From assembly GCA_963781495.1 (NCBI GenBank), contig CAWAFX010000002.1:1736001-1800000 (forward strand): DNA of 64,000 nt, in the 5' to 3' direction. The DNA comes from Mayfieldus sp963781495 (GTDB lineage: Bacteria > Actinomycetota > Thermoleophilia > Solirubrobacterales > 70-9). The first letter of the stretch is position 1. Each line of letters starts with the position of its first letter. Shown piece by piece: positions 8,252 through 18,100 of the stretch. The position numbers and the translations under genes are program-made. A model generated the notes under the pieces. That model had not been told where the DNA came from and did not search any database. It saw nothing but the letters and a program-made list of their open reading frames with translations.

Positions 8252-10339
8252 ATGACGGCTAGCCGGGAGGCGAGAGCCACGAGCACGACCGACGACGCCT
8301 TTTCCTGCTCTCTGACGGCGGTGCTGATCAGCCGCGTTCGCCGCTTCGCCGGCGAGGAAGGTGTCGCAAGCCTGCTCGAGCTCGCGGCCAGCAGCCGCGA
8401 CACGGAGTACCTCGAGGACATCGGCAACTGGATCTCCTATGACGAGGCAATCGCCCTCTGGCGGGCGGGGACGGAGATAACCGCCGATCCCGATTTCGCC
8501 CGCCACGTCGGCGAGGACTTCGTCGGCTTGCTCGGTGCCTCGTCCAACGCCACCATGCTGCGCGCACTCGGCTCGCCCGAGAAGCTGCTCCAGCACATGG
8601 CCGACGCCGCGCACCGGTTCAGCACCGCCACGGACCTGGAGACGATCGAATTCGGACCCGGGCAGGCCGAGGTCCGCGCCGTCGCCGCGCCGGGCTTCCC
8701 TCGCGATCAGATGCACTGCGACTGGACCGCCGGGTTGCTGACCCAGGTCACGGTGCTGTTCGGCATGACCGCGGCGACGGTGCGGCACGACACCTGCCAG
8801 CTGAAGGGGGATCCCGACTGCCGCTACCTGTTGAGCTGGAATACCGGCACCGAGCACGAGGTCGATCCCGCGGAGCAGATCGCCAGCCTGCAGACGCAGC
8901 TCGACGCGATGTCCGGACGCCTGCAGAGCGTCTTCGCGACGGCGGCCGATCTGATCGCCTCCGGGGACCTGGAGCAGACACTGGCGCGGATCACCGAGCG
9001 GGCGGCCCTGCAGGTGCGGGCTCCGCGCTACCTGCTTGCGGTCCGGCCCACCGAGACCTCGGTTCAGTGGCACCAGCGCGGCCTCAGCGAGGAGGAGTGC
9101 CAGACGGTCGCCCAGCACGTCCTCGCCGAGGATCCGGATCCGTATCCCGATCACTGGCTGGTCGTCCCGGTGGCGTCACACCGCAACCACTACGGCTCGC
9201 TGGTGGCGATCCATCAGCCCGGCGCGAAGTTCTTCCCCCAGGAGCGCCAGCTGCTCGAGGTCTACGGCCGTTACGCTGCCGCCGCCCTCGATTCCGCGGC
9301 GGCGCTTGCCGAGGCCAACGCACGCCAGGAGGAGGCCCAAGGCAGATACGAGGAGTCGCGGACCCTTCTCGAGCTGGCCCGGCGGCTGGCGACTGCCGAC
9401 GAGAGCGAGGAGATTGCCCGCCGCCTGGCCGAGGCGGTCCCGGTGGTGATCGACTGCGACCGCGTCGCGGTCTACATCTGGGAGGAAGCCGAGGGCGAGC
9501 TGATCCGGCGAGCAGTCGGTGGTCCCCGGGCCGCCGTCCAGGGCCGCGGGCTGGAGCGGATCCGGCCCGAAGACGTCTCGGAGCTGGCCCGGCTGCTCGA
9601 GAATCCGGATCCCGAGCCTTTGGCGATCGACCTCGCCGACTCGCCCTTGCTGGGGCGGCTCAACGAGCTCGGCATCGTCCATTGCCTGGCGGTGCCGATT
9701 GCGACCGCGGAGCGCCTGCTCGGCTGCCTGATCGTCTCGGTGTTCGAGGACCCGGGGCGCCTTGCCCTCAGCCCCGAGCTGCGGGATCGGCTCTCGGGTG
9801 TCGCCGCGCACGCCGTGACGGCGCTGGAGAACGGCCGCCTCGTCGACCACATCACCCATCAGGCAAGCCACGACCAGCTGACCGGCATCTGCAACCGGGT
9901 CGGCTTCAGCGACAAGCTTTCGCGGATCGCCGAGGGGGCACGGCGGGAGGACGCGAGCGTCGGCCTGTTCTATGTCGACCTCGACGACTTCAAGCAGGTC
10001 AACGACAGCCACGGCCACTTGGTCGGAGATCAGGTCCTGAGCGTCGTCGCGACCCGACTTTCGGAGCTGCTGCGACCGGCGGACGCGGTCGCGCGGCTGG
10101 GCGGCGACGAGTTCGCGGTCCTGGTCGTCCAGGTCGACTCCGATTCGGAGATCGACCTGATCGGAGAGCGCCTGCGGCGCGCCTTCGAAGAGCCGTTCCG
10201 GGTCGCCGGACAGACCTTCGCTCTGCAGGCAAGCATCGGCCGCGCCGTCTGGCCGACCGAGGTCGCCCAGCTCGACGGGCTCCTGCGCGAAGCCGACGCG
10301 GCGATGTACGAGGTCAAGAAGACCCGCCAGCCGGCCTAG
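8252..10339 (+). CDS. Diguanylate cyclase with N-terminal sensor region and GAF domains
   Basis: The 695-residue product ends in a GGDEF domain with intact GGDEF at 617-621 and an RPAD inhibitory I-site five residues before it, so c-di-GMP synthesis with product inhibition is expected. Two GAF-like domains precede it, separated by a helical linker. The first ~200 residues form a separate sensor with a conserved-looking CxxKGDPDCRYLLSW stretch that resembles the cysteine pattern of V4R/haem-NO-binding-like domains; ligand unknown. No membrane helices, so it is cytoplasmic. ATG 8252 is chosen because upstream residues are low-complexity and overlap the previous gene. It converges on the next gene with a 7-bp gap. 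Confidence 0.85.
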   Translation: MTASREARATSTTDDAFSCSLTAVLISRVRRFAGEEGVASLLELAASSRDTEYLEDIGNWISYDEAIALWRAGTEITADPDFARHVGEDFVGLLGASSNATMLRALGSPEKLLQHMADAAHRFSTATDLETIEFGPGQAEVRAVAAPGFPRDQMHCDWTAGLLTQVTVLFGMTAATVRHDTCQLKGDPDCRYLLSWNTGTEHEVDPAEQIASLQTQLDAMSGRLQSVFATAADLIASGDLEQTLARITERAALQVRAPRYLLAVRPTETSVQWHQRGLSEEECQTVAQHVLAEDPDPYPDHWLVVPVASHRNHYGSLVAIHQPGAKFFPQERQLLEVYGRYAAAALDSAAALAEANARQEEAQGRYEESRTLLELARRLATADESEEIARRLAEAVPVVIDCDRVAVYIWEEAEGELIRRAVGGPRAAVQGRGLERIRPEDVSELARLLENPDPEPLAIDLADSPLLGRLNELGIVHCLAVPIATAERLLGCLIVSVFEDPGRLALSPELRDRLSGVAAHAVTALENGRLVDHITHQASHDQLTGICNRVGFSDKLSRIAEGARREDASVGLFYVDLDDFKQVNDSHGHLVGDQVLSVVATRLSELLRPADAVARLGGDEFAVLVVQVDSDSEIDLIGERLRRAFEEPFRVAGQTFALQASIGRAVWPTEVAQLDGLLREADAAMYEVKKTRQPA

Positions 10340-10346
10340 GCTCTGG

Positions 10347-10916
10347 TCACCAATCGCGCGGATTGCCGGGCGGGATCTCGTCGCGGACCAGCCGCGGCTC
10401 GATCAGCTCCACCGGCGGCGGACCGGTCGTCTGCAAGAAGAGCTCCCACTGGCCCTCGCCCAGCGCTTGGAAGGCGACCTCGACCGTACGCAGGTAGGGG
10501 GCCATGGCCACCGCTCCGGGGGGCGGCCGGGGTGAGAAGTGCTCGGGCTTGGCGGTGTAGGCGATCACGCGGTCGAAGCCCCCCAGCGCACCGGCCTCGA
10601 CCCGGTCGTAGCGCATCTCGCGCCGGTCGAGGCGCTCGAGCTCGGCCTCGTCGATCGCGACCAGGGCGCCGTTGGGGGCGAGATCGTCGTCGTCGCCGGC
10701 CGGCTCGAGGTTGAGGCCCACGATCCAAGGCGGCAGATCCTCCGTGTCGGCGCGGGCGAAGGTCTTCTCGCCAGCGAGGTTGTCGCGGAACACCGACCAG
10801 CGACGCCGCCAGCCGGGCAGGCGGGCCGGGGCCAGATACTCGGGCCGTCGCCCGAATGTCCCCTCGAAGCTCTCGGGGCTGACAAGCGATCCGTAGGCAA
10901 AGACGGCGAGGTCCAT
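10347..10916 (-). CDS. Gamma-glutamylcyclotransferase-like protein
   Basis: The 189-residue product starts with FAYGSLVSP, the substrate-binding YGSL loop of the gamma-glutamylcyclotransferase (AIG2/BtrG-like) fold, and continues with a beta-barrel pattern including GALVAIDEAELERLDRRE. Family members cleave gamma-glutamyl amides to 5-oxoproline; the physiological substrate is not deducible. The ATG at 10914-10916 is where the domain begins; an upstream open frame is low-complexity. The gene stands alone between a convergent diguanylate cyclase and a hairpin that ends the padR transcript. Confidence 0.78.
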   Translation of the reverse strand: MDLAVFAYGSLVSPESFEGTFGRRPEYLAPARLPGWRRRWSVFRDNLAGEKTFARADTEDLPPWIVGLNLEPAGDDDDLAPNGALVAIDEAELERLDRREMRYDRVEAGALGGFDRVIAYTAKPEHFSPRPPPGAVAMAPYLRTVEVAFQALGEGQWELFLQTTGPPPVELIEPRLVRDEIPPGNPRDW

Positions 10917-11026
10917 GCAGCCATTTTCCCGCCCAGGCCAAGTTCGGTCCCGGATCCCCCGGGCACCCGGAGCACGGATAAAGGGACCCCTGGGCGGCCG
11001 CCCGGATTGCCGACCCAGGGCCCAAC

Positions 11027-11058
11027 CGACTGGGCGCGGAGGGACCCGCGCCCAGTCG
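11027..11058 (-). terminator. GC hairpin downstream of padR
   Basis: CGACTGGGCGCGG (11027-11039) pairs perfectly with CCGCGCCCAGTCG (11046-11058) over a 6-nt loop, 7 nt beyond the padR stop at 11065. No T-tract follows, as is common in high-GC actinobacteria. Confidence 0.6.
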
Positions 11059-11064
11059 CTTATG

Positions 11065-11613
11065 TCACGAACCCTGCTCTGACTCGGCCAGGATCCCGTA
11101 GATCTTCCTGCGGGCCTCGTCGAGCAGATCGCCGGTTCGCGCCTGCTGCTCCTGGGTGCCGGCGCGGGCGACCTGCTGAAACGCCCCGGCAAGCTGGCGG
11201 AATGACTGGCCCAGCCGGACCTCCTCACGGTCGACGCCGGCGCTGACCGCCTCCCAGGGAAGCGGGCCCTCGCGCTTCCCGTCGGCATCGCGGCCCTCGT
11301 CGGTGAGCTCGAAGCGGCGCTTGCCGTCGCTCTCCTGCCCCTTGATCAGGCCCTCGTCCTCGAGCAGCTGCAGGGTGGGGTAGATAGAGCCGGCGCTGGG
11401 GCGCCAGAGGCCACCGCTGCGCTCCTCCAGCTCTTGGATCATCTCGTAGCCGTGCATGGGTCGCTCGGCGAGCAGCGCCAGCACCGCGGCGCGGACGTCG
11501 CCGCGGCGGGCGCGGGGGCCACCACGGCCGAAGCGCCGGCCGTGCATGTGACGGCCGTGTTCGCGGGAGCCGCGGGGGGCGCAGCGGGCCTGGCGGCTGA
11601 ATCTCTCGTGCAT
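11065..11613 (-). CDS. PadR-family transcriptional regulator
   Basis: The 182-residue product has a His/Arg/Gly-rich N-terminal tail (1-35), then a PadR winged helix: VRAAVLALLAERPMHGYEMIQELEER, the WRPSAGSIYPTLQLLEDEGLI recognition helix, and a wing KRRFELTDEG. A helical C-terminal dimerisation domain follows. Regulators of this kind control stress or multidrug genes and usually repress themselves. The ATG at 11613 has GGAG 6 nt upstream. A CGATATATCG palindrome lies 34 bp before the start. No transporter neighbours it, so the target is unknown. Confidence 0.9.
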   Translation of the reverse strand: MHERFSRQARCAPRGSREHGRHMHGRRFGRGGPRARRGDVRAAVLALLAERPMHGYEMIQELEERSGGLWRPSAGSIYPTLQLLEDEGLIKGQESDGKRRFELTDEGRDADGKREGPLPWEAVSAGVDREEVRLGQSFRQLAGAFQQVARAGTQEQQARTGDLLDEARRKIYGILAESEQGS

Positions 11614-11646
11614 CGGTTGCTCCTTGCGTTCGTGAAAGACAGTACG

Positions 11647-11656
11647 CGATATATCG
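11647..11656. promoter_or_regulatory. CGATATATCG palindrome upstream of padR
   Basis: A perfect 10-bp palindrome in an AT-rich island, 34 bp upstream of the padR start and close to a TACTGT -10 candidate on the minus strand. Its place fits an autoregulatory PadR operator. Confidence 0.5.
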
Positions 11657-11668
11657 TAACAACTCGCG

Positions 11669-14600
11669 TTACTCAGGAGGCGCCGCCGGGGCGCTGCAGA
11701 GCCGGCGCCGGGCCGGGCAGTCGCGGCAGAGCTCCCAGTCGGGAGTCGAGGTGACCTCGAAGCGTCCCGCCGCGATCGCCTCGATCGTGCCCTCCAGCCC
11801 GGCGCGCGCCCGCTCCGCCCCGTCGCGCTCGATCAGATAGGTCACCGGGCTGTCGGGCTGCTCGAGGTAGACGTAGGCGACCCGGACCGCGTCTGCACCG
11901 CTGGCCGAAAGCGCGGCCAGCGCATAGAGATCGCGCTGGACCTCGTAGCGACGGGCGTGTTCGGCCGGGTCGGCCCCCTCGATGCGGTCGGTCTTGTAGT
12001 CGACGACGGTCGGCTGCCCCACGCGGGGCTCGGCCAGCAGGTCCAGCGTTCCCCGCATCAGCGAGCCGCCGAGCCTGATCAGGAAGCCGACCTCGGCCTG
12101 GGTCCTGGTGCCGCGGTCGGCGAGCTCGACCCGCAACGGTGAGTCGATCCAGCCGCGCAGCATCTCGCGCGCCCGATCGAGTACCCCATCGTCCGCGTCG
12201 ACGCCGCGGGCGGCGAGGAAGCGCCGTGCGACGTCATCGGGAGGCTCGATCCAGCGCCGGCCCGAGGACCACTCCAGCAGTTGGTGGACGGCGTCGCCGA
12301 ACTCCTGGTTTTGGCTGCGTCCGATCGCGGTCCCGTTGCCATTGGTCGGCGCCAGGCCGAGGACGGTCTCGGCGTAGAAGCGGTAGCCGCAACGCCGGTG
12401 CCGCGCGAGGGCCGTATATGAGAGCGGCCGGCGGGGGGTGACGGGGGAGCGGGGCTCGACGATCGGCGGTGGCCCGGCGCCGAGGGCGGCGGGTGGGGCA
12501 GGCGCCGATGCGACCCGCACCAACCGCGACGCCTGCTCGGGGCTGGGCCGGTTGACGCGCACGGCGACCTCGGCCTCGGGGAACGCCGCGTCGAGATCGG
12601 GTGCGGCGGGTGCGGACGGCAGCCCGATCGTGGTGTCTGTCTCGGTCTCGCTGACCCCGAAGGCGCGCAGCAGCCGCTCGCTGACCGGGGTTCCCGGCTT
12701 CAGCTCGTCCGGCCGCTGCCCGGCCAGGACACCGCTGAGCAGCAGCCGCTCGCGCGCCCGCGTCGCGGCGACGTAGAAGAGGCGCAGCTCCTCGGCCGAG
12801 CCGAGCTCGGCGGCCTGCGTCTTGAGGTCGCCCCACTCGTACATCTCGACCCAGGGGGCGCCGAGCCGGGCCAGTCGCATGCCGACGCGCGCCTCGTCCT
12901 CGCCCCCGCGCCCGAGGCTGAGCTCGGGCGGACGGCCGCCGCCGAGCAGGTCGCGGCCGAGACCGGCGACGGCGACGACCGGGAACTCGAGCCCCTTGGC
13001 GTTGTGGATCGTCATCACCCGCACCCCGTCGTGGTCCTCGGCCTCGGTGGCGGCGACGGCCTCGTTGTCCTCGCCGCTGCGGAAGGAGACGAAATCGAGG
13101 AAGGCCCGCAGGTCGCGGCCCTCGTTGGCCTCGAACTCGCGCGCCATCCGCATCAGCTTGCGCAGGTTCGCCAACCGCAGCTCACCCGCGTGCCGCATCA
13201 GAACCGCGACGTCGTAGCCGCTGTCGGCGACGGCGCGGTCGACCAGCTCCTCCAGCGCCAGGGTCGGGGCCTCGGCCCGCAGGGCGCCGATCCGGGAATG
13301 GAAGAGCTGCAGGCGCTCGAGGTCCGGCGCCGGAATCTGCGCCAGCCACTCGGGCTCGGCGAGGTCGGGCTCCCAGGCTCCGACGGCATGCTCGAGGGCG
13401 GGCCAGAGATGCTTGCCGTGCCCGCTGGCCCGGCGCAGGATCCAGAGCGTGTCGGGGAGCACGCCGCAGGCCGGAGAGGCGAGCGCCCCAAGCAGCGGCT
13501 CGTCGTCGTAGGGGTTGGCGATCACCGAGAGCAGGCAGCGCACGTCCTCGACCTGCTGCTGGGACCAGTAGCCGCGTCCGCCGACCACATAGGGGCGCAG
13601 CCCGGCGCGCTCGAGCGCCTCCTCGAATGCGTCGACCCGGGTGAAGGCGCGCAGCAGCAGGACGATGTCGCCGCGCGCCACCCCCTGCTCCTCGGTCAGC
13701 TCGCGCAGCCGCGCGGCCAGAAACCGCGCCTCGGCGACCGACTCCTTCGGGGTCCGGTCGTCGACCGGGAGCCGCAGCTCGATCCCGTCCGCATCCCAGC
13801 CCTTGCGCTCGGTCAGCAGCAGCTCCACGGGCGAATCCGGGATCGCAGCGGGTTCCGGGGCAGCACCGACGGTGAGCGGCCTGAAGCCCGCCAGCATCTC
13901 GGTCCCGATCGCGTTTGCCGCAGCGACGACCTCGGGCCGGGAGCGGAAGTTGCCGCTCAATGGCAGCAGTGCGGCGCCGGGATCGGCGTCGAAGTGCTCG
14001 CGCTGGCGACGGAAGACCTCCAGGTCAGCGTGGCGGAAGCTGTAGATCGACTGGAACTCGTCGCCGACCAGGAACAGCTTGGTCGCCGGCCCGTGCAGCG
14101 CTTCGATCAGCTTCAGCTGCAGCCGGTTGGTGTCCTGGAACTCGTCGACCATCAACTGCGAGAAGCGCGTCCGGTACTGCTCGCCGACCTCGGACTCGGT
14201 CAGCAGCCGCACGGCGAGCAGCTGCAGATCCTCGAAGTCGAGTCCGGCGCGGGCCGCCTTCTGCTCGGCGAAGCGGCGCCCGAACAGCTCCAGCAGCTCG
14301 CGCACCTGCGCGTAGACGATGCCGCCCTCGCCGGACTCGGCGGCGCGGCCGATCGCGGCCCGCAGCGCCTGCGCGCACTCGCCCCGCGGCCCGCTCGGCT
14401 TTCCCATCCGGATTGCGGCCAGATCGTCGAGGCTCGGCATCCGGACCCCTCGCTCGCCGCAGAGCTCGAGCGCTCGCTCCAGCCTGGCACGCTGCTGCTC
14501 GGTCTCGCCGCGGGCGCCGATCGCGGCGGCGGCGGTCGCCTCGAGCTCGACCAGGGCAGCCTCGAGATCCCCGGCAGGGGGCTCGGGCAGCTGTGGCCGC

Positions 14601-15154
14601 TCATGGCCCTCGCTGCGCAGCTCCTCGTAGGCGGCGACGATCATCTCGCGCAGGCCGTCGATCCGGTAGGCCGCGACCGTCGCTTCGCGCTCGGGATCGT
14701 CGGCGGCGAGGAATTCCTCCAGCGCCGCATCGAATGCCGCCCGCGCGGCGCGAGCGGTCTCCGATTCGTCCAGGACCCGGAAGCGGGGATCGACCCCGGC
14801 GGCGATCGGATGCGCGGCGAGCAGGCGCCGACAGAAGCCGTGGATGGTGGTGATCCAGGCGCCGCCAAACCCCGCCACCAGCTCATCGAGACGTTCGGCC
14901 GCCGCCGGGTCCTGGGCAGCGCGCCGGCGCAGCTCCTCGCGCGCACGCTCGCGCAGCTGCGCCGCCGCCTTGTCGGTGAAGGTGAAGGCGAGAATCTCGT
15001 CCGTAGCGAGGCCGTCGCCCGCCACCAGGTCGCAGTAGCGGTCGACCAGCACTCCGGTCTTGCCGCTGCCGGCGCCCGCCTCGAGCAGGACGTCGCGGCC
15101 GCGAATGCCGATCGCCTCGGCCTGCTCGCGGGTCGGACGGCGCTCGGCGCTCAC
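11669..15154 (-). CDS. addA: AddA-type UvrD-family helicase/exonuclease subunit
   Basis: The 1161-residue product is an SF1A helicase fused to a RecB-type nuclease. Walker A GAGSGKT is at 27-33, TFTDKAAAQL is motif Ia, VDEFQDTN is the Walker B region, and YVAATRARERLLL is motif VI. The C-terminal nuclease holds VDYKTD. The nuclease region also has four cysteines: one in RHRRCGYRFYAE and CRDC plus LC near the C-terminus, the arrangement of an Fe-S nuclease. With AddB it should resect double-strand breaks for recombination. It overlaps addB by 4 nt (ATGA), so the two are translationally coupled. Confidence 0.9.
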   Translation of the reverse strand: MSAERRPTREQAEAIGIRGRDVLLEAGAGSGKTGVLVDRYCDLVAGDGLATDEILAFTFTDKAAAQLRERAREELRRRAAQDPAAAERLDELVAGFGGAWITTIHGFCRRLLAAHPIAAGVDPRFRVLDESETARAARAAFDAALEEFLAADDPEREATVAAYRIDGLREMIVAAYEELRSEGHERPQLPEPPAGDLEAALVELEATAAAAIGARGETEQQRARLERALELCGERGVRMPSLDDLAAIRMGKPSGPRGECAQALRAAIGRAAESGEGGIVYAQVRELLELFGRRFAEQKAARAGLDFEDLQLLAVRLLTESEVGEQYRTRFSQLMVDEFQDTNRLQLKLIEALHGPATKLFLVGDEFQSIYSFRHADLEVFRRQREHFDADPGAALLPLSGNFRSRPEVVAAANAIGTEMLAGFRPLTVGAAPEPAAIPDSPVELLLTERKGWDADGIELRLPVDDRTPKESVAEARFLAARLRELTEEQGVARGDIVLLLRAFTRVDAFEEALERAGLRPYVVGGRGYWSQQQVEDVRCLLSVIANPYDDEPLLGALASPACGVLPDTLWILRRASGHGKHLWPALEHAVGAWEPDLAEPEWLAQIPAPDLERLQLFHSRIGALRAEAPTLALEELVDRAVADSGYDVAVLMRHAGELRLANLRKLMRMAREFEANEGRDLRAFLDFVSFRSGEDNEAVAATEAEDHDGVRVMTIHNAKGLEFPVVAVAGLGRDLLGGGRPPELSLGRGGEDEARVGMRLARLGAPWVEMYEWGDLKTQAAELGSAEELRLFYVAATRARERLLLSGVLAGQRPDELKPGTPVSERLLRAFGVSETETDTTIGLPSAPAAPDLDAAFPEAEVAVRVNRPSPEQASRLVRVASAPAPPAALGAGPPPIVEPRSPVTPRRPLSYTALARHRRCGYRFYAETVLGLAPTNGNGTAIGRSQNQEFGDAVHQLLEWSSGRRWIEPPDDVARRFLAARGVDADDGVLDRAREMLRGWIDSPLRVELADRGTRTQAEVGFLIRLGGSLMRGTLDLLAEPRVGQPTVVDYKTDRIEGADPAEHARRYEVQRDLYALAALSASGADAVRVAYVYLEQPDSPVTYLIERDGAERARAGLEGTIEAIAAGRFEVTSTPDWELCRDCPARRRLCSAPAAPPE

Positions 15155-18100
15155 GTCGCCTCCTCTTCCTCTTCATCGTCGGGGACCACGAACGGGGCTC
15201 GTTCGCGGCGGCAGATCGGTGCGAAGCCGCAGAAGCGGGGGCACTGGCCGTGTCCCTTGATCCCCTCCGGGGGGCCGGGGTCGCGGGTGATCGCGCCGCC
15301 ACGCATCCGCGCCACCGCCTGCGTCGCCCTGTCCGCGGCGTCCTCGAGCGCGGCCTCGAAGTCCTCTCCGGAGAGAAGATCGCCGTCGTACAGGGCCAGG
15401 TCACCGAGCAGCTCGGCGCCGTCGTCGGCACGCACCAGGCCGCGGGGGCGGGCGTTGGTCGTCGGCCGCAGCGGCTGGTAGACGCCGCCGACCACGTCGA
15501 TCTGCCAGAGCTCGCGCAGCGCCAGCAGGTAGAGCGGCAGCTGCAGCTTGCCCTCCTGGAGGAACTTCGCGAACGGGGTCACCGCGCGGGCCAGCTTGTA
15601 GTCGTAGGCGAGACCGACCCCGTCACCGCGGTCGACGCGGTCGATGCGACCGTGCAGGGCCCAGTCCCGGATCCGCAGCGGGGGCTTCTCGGCCCCCTCG
15701 CCTTCGCCGAACCCGGCCTCCAGCAGCGCCGGCCGCAGGCGCGGATTCTCGCGCGAGGCCTCGCGGCGCAGGAAGGCGACCAGCAGCCGTTCGATCCGCC
15801 GCCGCATCGTCCGGTCGGCCGGGTGGTCGCTGAGGTCGGCCGTCACCTCGTCGACGATCTCGCGCCCGCGCCCGATCCAGCGATCGAGGTCGCCGGGGCG
15901 CGGCAGCGCGTCCTCCCCCGGCCGCTCCTTGTAGAGACGGTCAAGCGCCTCGTGCATCAGGCCGCCCTGGGTGAGGGGCTCGGGGGTCGGGTCCAGCGGC
16001 TCCGGGTCGAGCTCGTGATCGACAAACCAGCGGTACGAGCAGACGTCGAAGGTCTCGAGAGTGGTGCCGCCGTAGGCCGGCACCGCCTTCAGCCCCTCGA
16101 TCACCGCCTCCACCCGGAGCGGCCCCGGGTCCCGGGTCGCCCGATCGACCTCCTCGGCGGCGGCAAGGACCGTGCTCAGCCTCGCCGCCCGCACCTCGTC
16201 GACGCCGAGCGCCTCGATCGTGGCCGCGGCATCACCAACCGAGACCGCCAGCGAGCGGGCGAGCTCGCGCTCGCTGGGGGCGTCGGCGGCGGCGAAGGTG
16301 ACCTCCCCGAGGCCGCGCGTCCGGAACAGCGCCCCCTCCAGCGGATCGGCGCTGTCGGGGTCCTCGGGCGGCGGTGGGTCGAGCAGCCGCCGCACGTCGT
16401 CGATGAACGGCGATCGCGGCTCCGCCCCTCCGGCCTCGTCGCTGGCCTTGTAGGAGAGAAAGAGCCGCTCGGTCGGCAGCGCCAGACAGACGCCGAACAG
16501 GTAGCGCTCCTCGGCGTCGGTCTCTGCCCGCTCCGGCAGCCCGAGGGCGGCGCGCTGCTCGTCGGAGAGAAATGGCCCGCCGGTTCCGTGACGGGGAAAC
16601 TCGCCGTCCTGCAGCGAGGCGACGAAGAGGTGCGCCACCCGGGTGGCCCGCAGGGCGTAGGGGCTGGCGATCCTCACCCTGCCCTCGGTGGGGCCCGTCC
16701 AGGCCGGCATCGTCAGCCCGTCGACGATCGCGATCAGCTCCCGCGGCGACGGCTCCAAGCCGCGCAGCTCGGCCAGCTCCTCGGCCGCCTGCGCGATCCG
16801 CTCCCCGGCGCGCAGCTCGAAGGCGGCGTTGTGATCGGGGATCTCCCCCCGCAGGCCCTCGGTCGCTCGCGGCCATTGCGCGATGTCGCGGGCCAGAAGC
16901 GCCACCTCGGCCAGAAGCCGCGGCCGGTCGGCTGCCCGCTCGCGGAGCCGGTGCAGGTCGCGCAAGGGCTCCTTGGCAAGCCGCTCCCACTCGGCCAGCG
17001 CCTCCTCGACGCTGCGCAGGCGCCGGCGCCGGATCGAGCGCTCGAGCCAGTCGACGCGCCCCGACGGGGCCCGGCGGGGGCCGCGCAGGTAGGCGAGCAG
17101 GTCGGCCGCGGTCCCGTCGCCGAAGGCGGCGCGAAGCAGGGCAAGCAGGCAGGTGCCGGTGCCGCTGTGGGTCACCGGCACGTCGGCCTCCAGCGCCACC
17201 GGGATCCCGAAGCCGCGCAGGACACGGGCCTGCAGCGCACCGCGCCCGGCGGCGTCGCGCTCAGCGACCGCGATCTCGCCGGGCTGCGAACCGGCGGCGA
17301 GCAGCCGCGCGACCTCGGCCCCGATCAGCTCGGCTTCGCCGCGGTCTCCGGCGCTGCGCAGGATCTTCAGCGAGTCGTCGTGCGGATGGCCGCGGGGCTC
17401 GCTGCGCAGAAATCCTCGCTCGAGGCTGAAGAGAAGCGGGCTGCCGGTGTTCTCGGGGTCGGGCTCGGTGCGGGTCTCCGAGTCGACTCCGAGCTGCTTC
17501 AGCTGCTCGAGCAGGCGGGCGCGATCGACCAGCGCGGCCCGATCCTCGTAGGTCAGCGAGACGGTCACCTCGCCGGCGGCCGCCAGGCCGGCGACCAGCT
17601 CGCGCTGCTCGACGGTCAGGTCGTCGAATCCGTAGAGGAAGACGGGCCGGCCGCGCCACGAGTCGGGGTCGCGGCGCAGGGCGTAGATCGCGGCGTGGGC
17701 GATCGCGTGGGCGTCCGCCTTGCCGATCGAGTCACGCAGCTCCGCATAGCCGCGGTAGAGGCCCGTCAGGGCGTCGAGGTAGGCGGATCCCTCCAGGGTC
17801 GCGGAACCGGCGGCGACCGACCCGGGGCCCAGCATCGCCGCCTGAAAGTCACCGATCAGCTCGCCGAGCGCCGTCGCGAAGCCGGGCCGCGCGGCGGAGC
17901 GCCGCAGCGGCCCGAGCTCGGCGCCCTGCATCGCCGCCCGCACCAGCCGGGCGCGCTGCACCTCGCTGAGCGGCCTCGGCACGGCCTCTCCGGCCGAACG
18001 CGCGACCTCGCCGAAGAGGCCGGCGAAGACGAGCACCGAGCCGCCGAGGACCGCCCCGGGCTCGCAGAGCTCGCGCTCGAAGGCGAATACGTCGTCGAGC

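Noticed and set aside
13004..15481. An 825-codon plus-strand open frame opposite addA, and similarly 15250-18132 opposite addB
   Set aside because: They mirror the codon structure of real helicase/nuclease genes on the minus strand, have no family features, and are expected in very GC-rich DNA.
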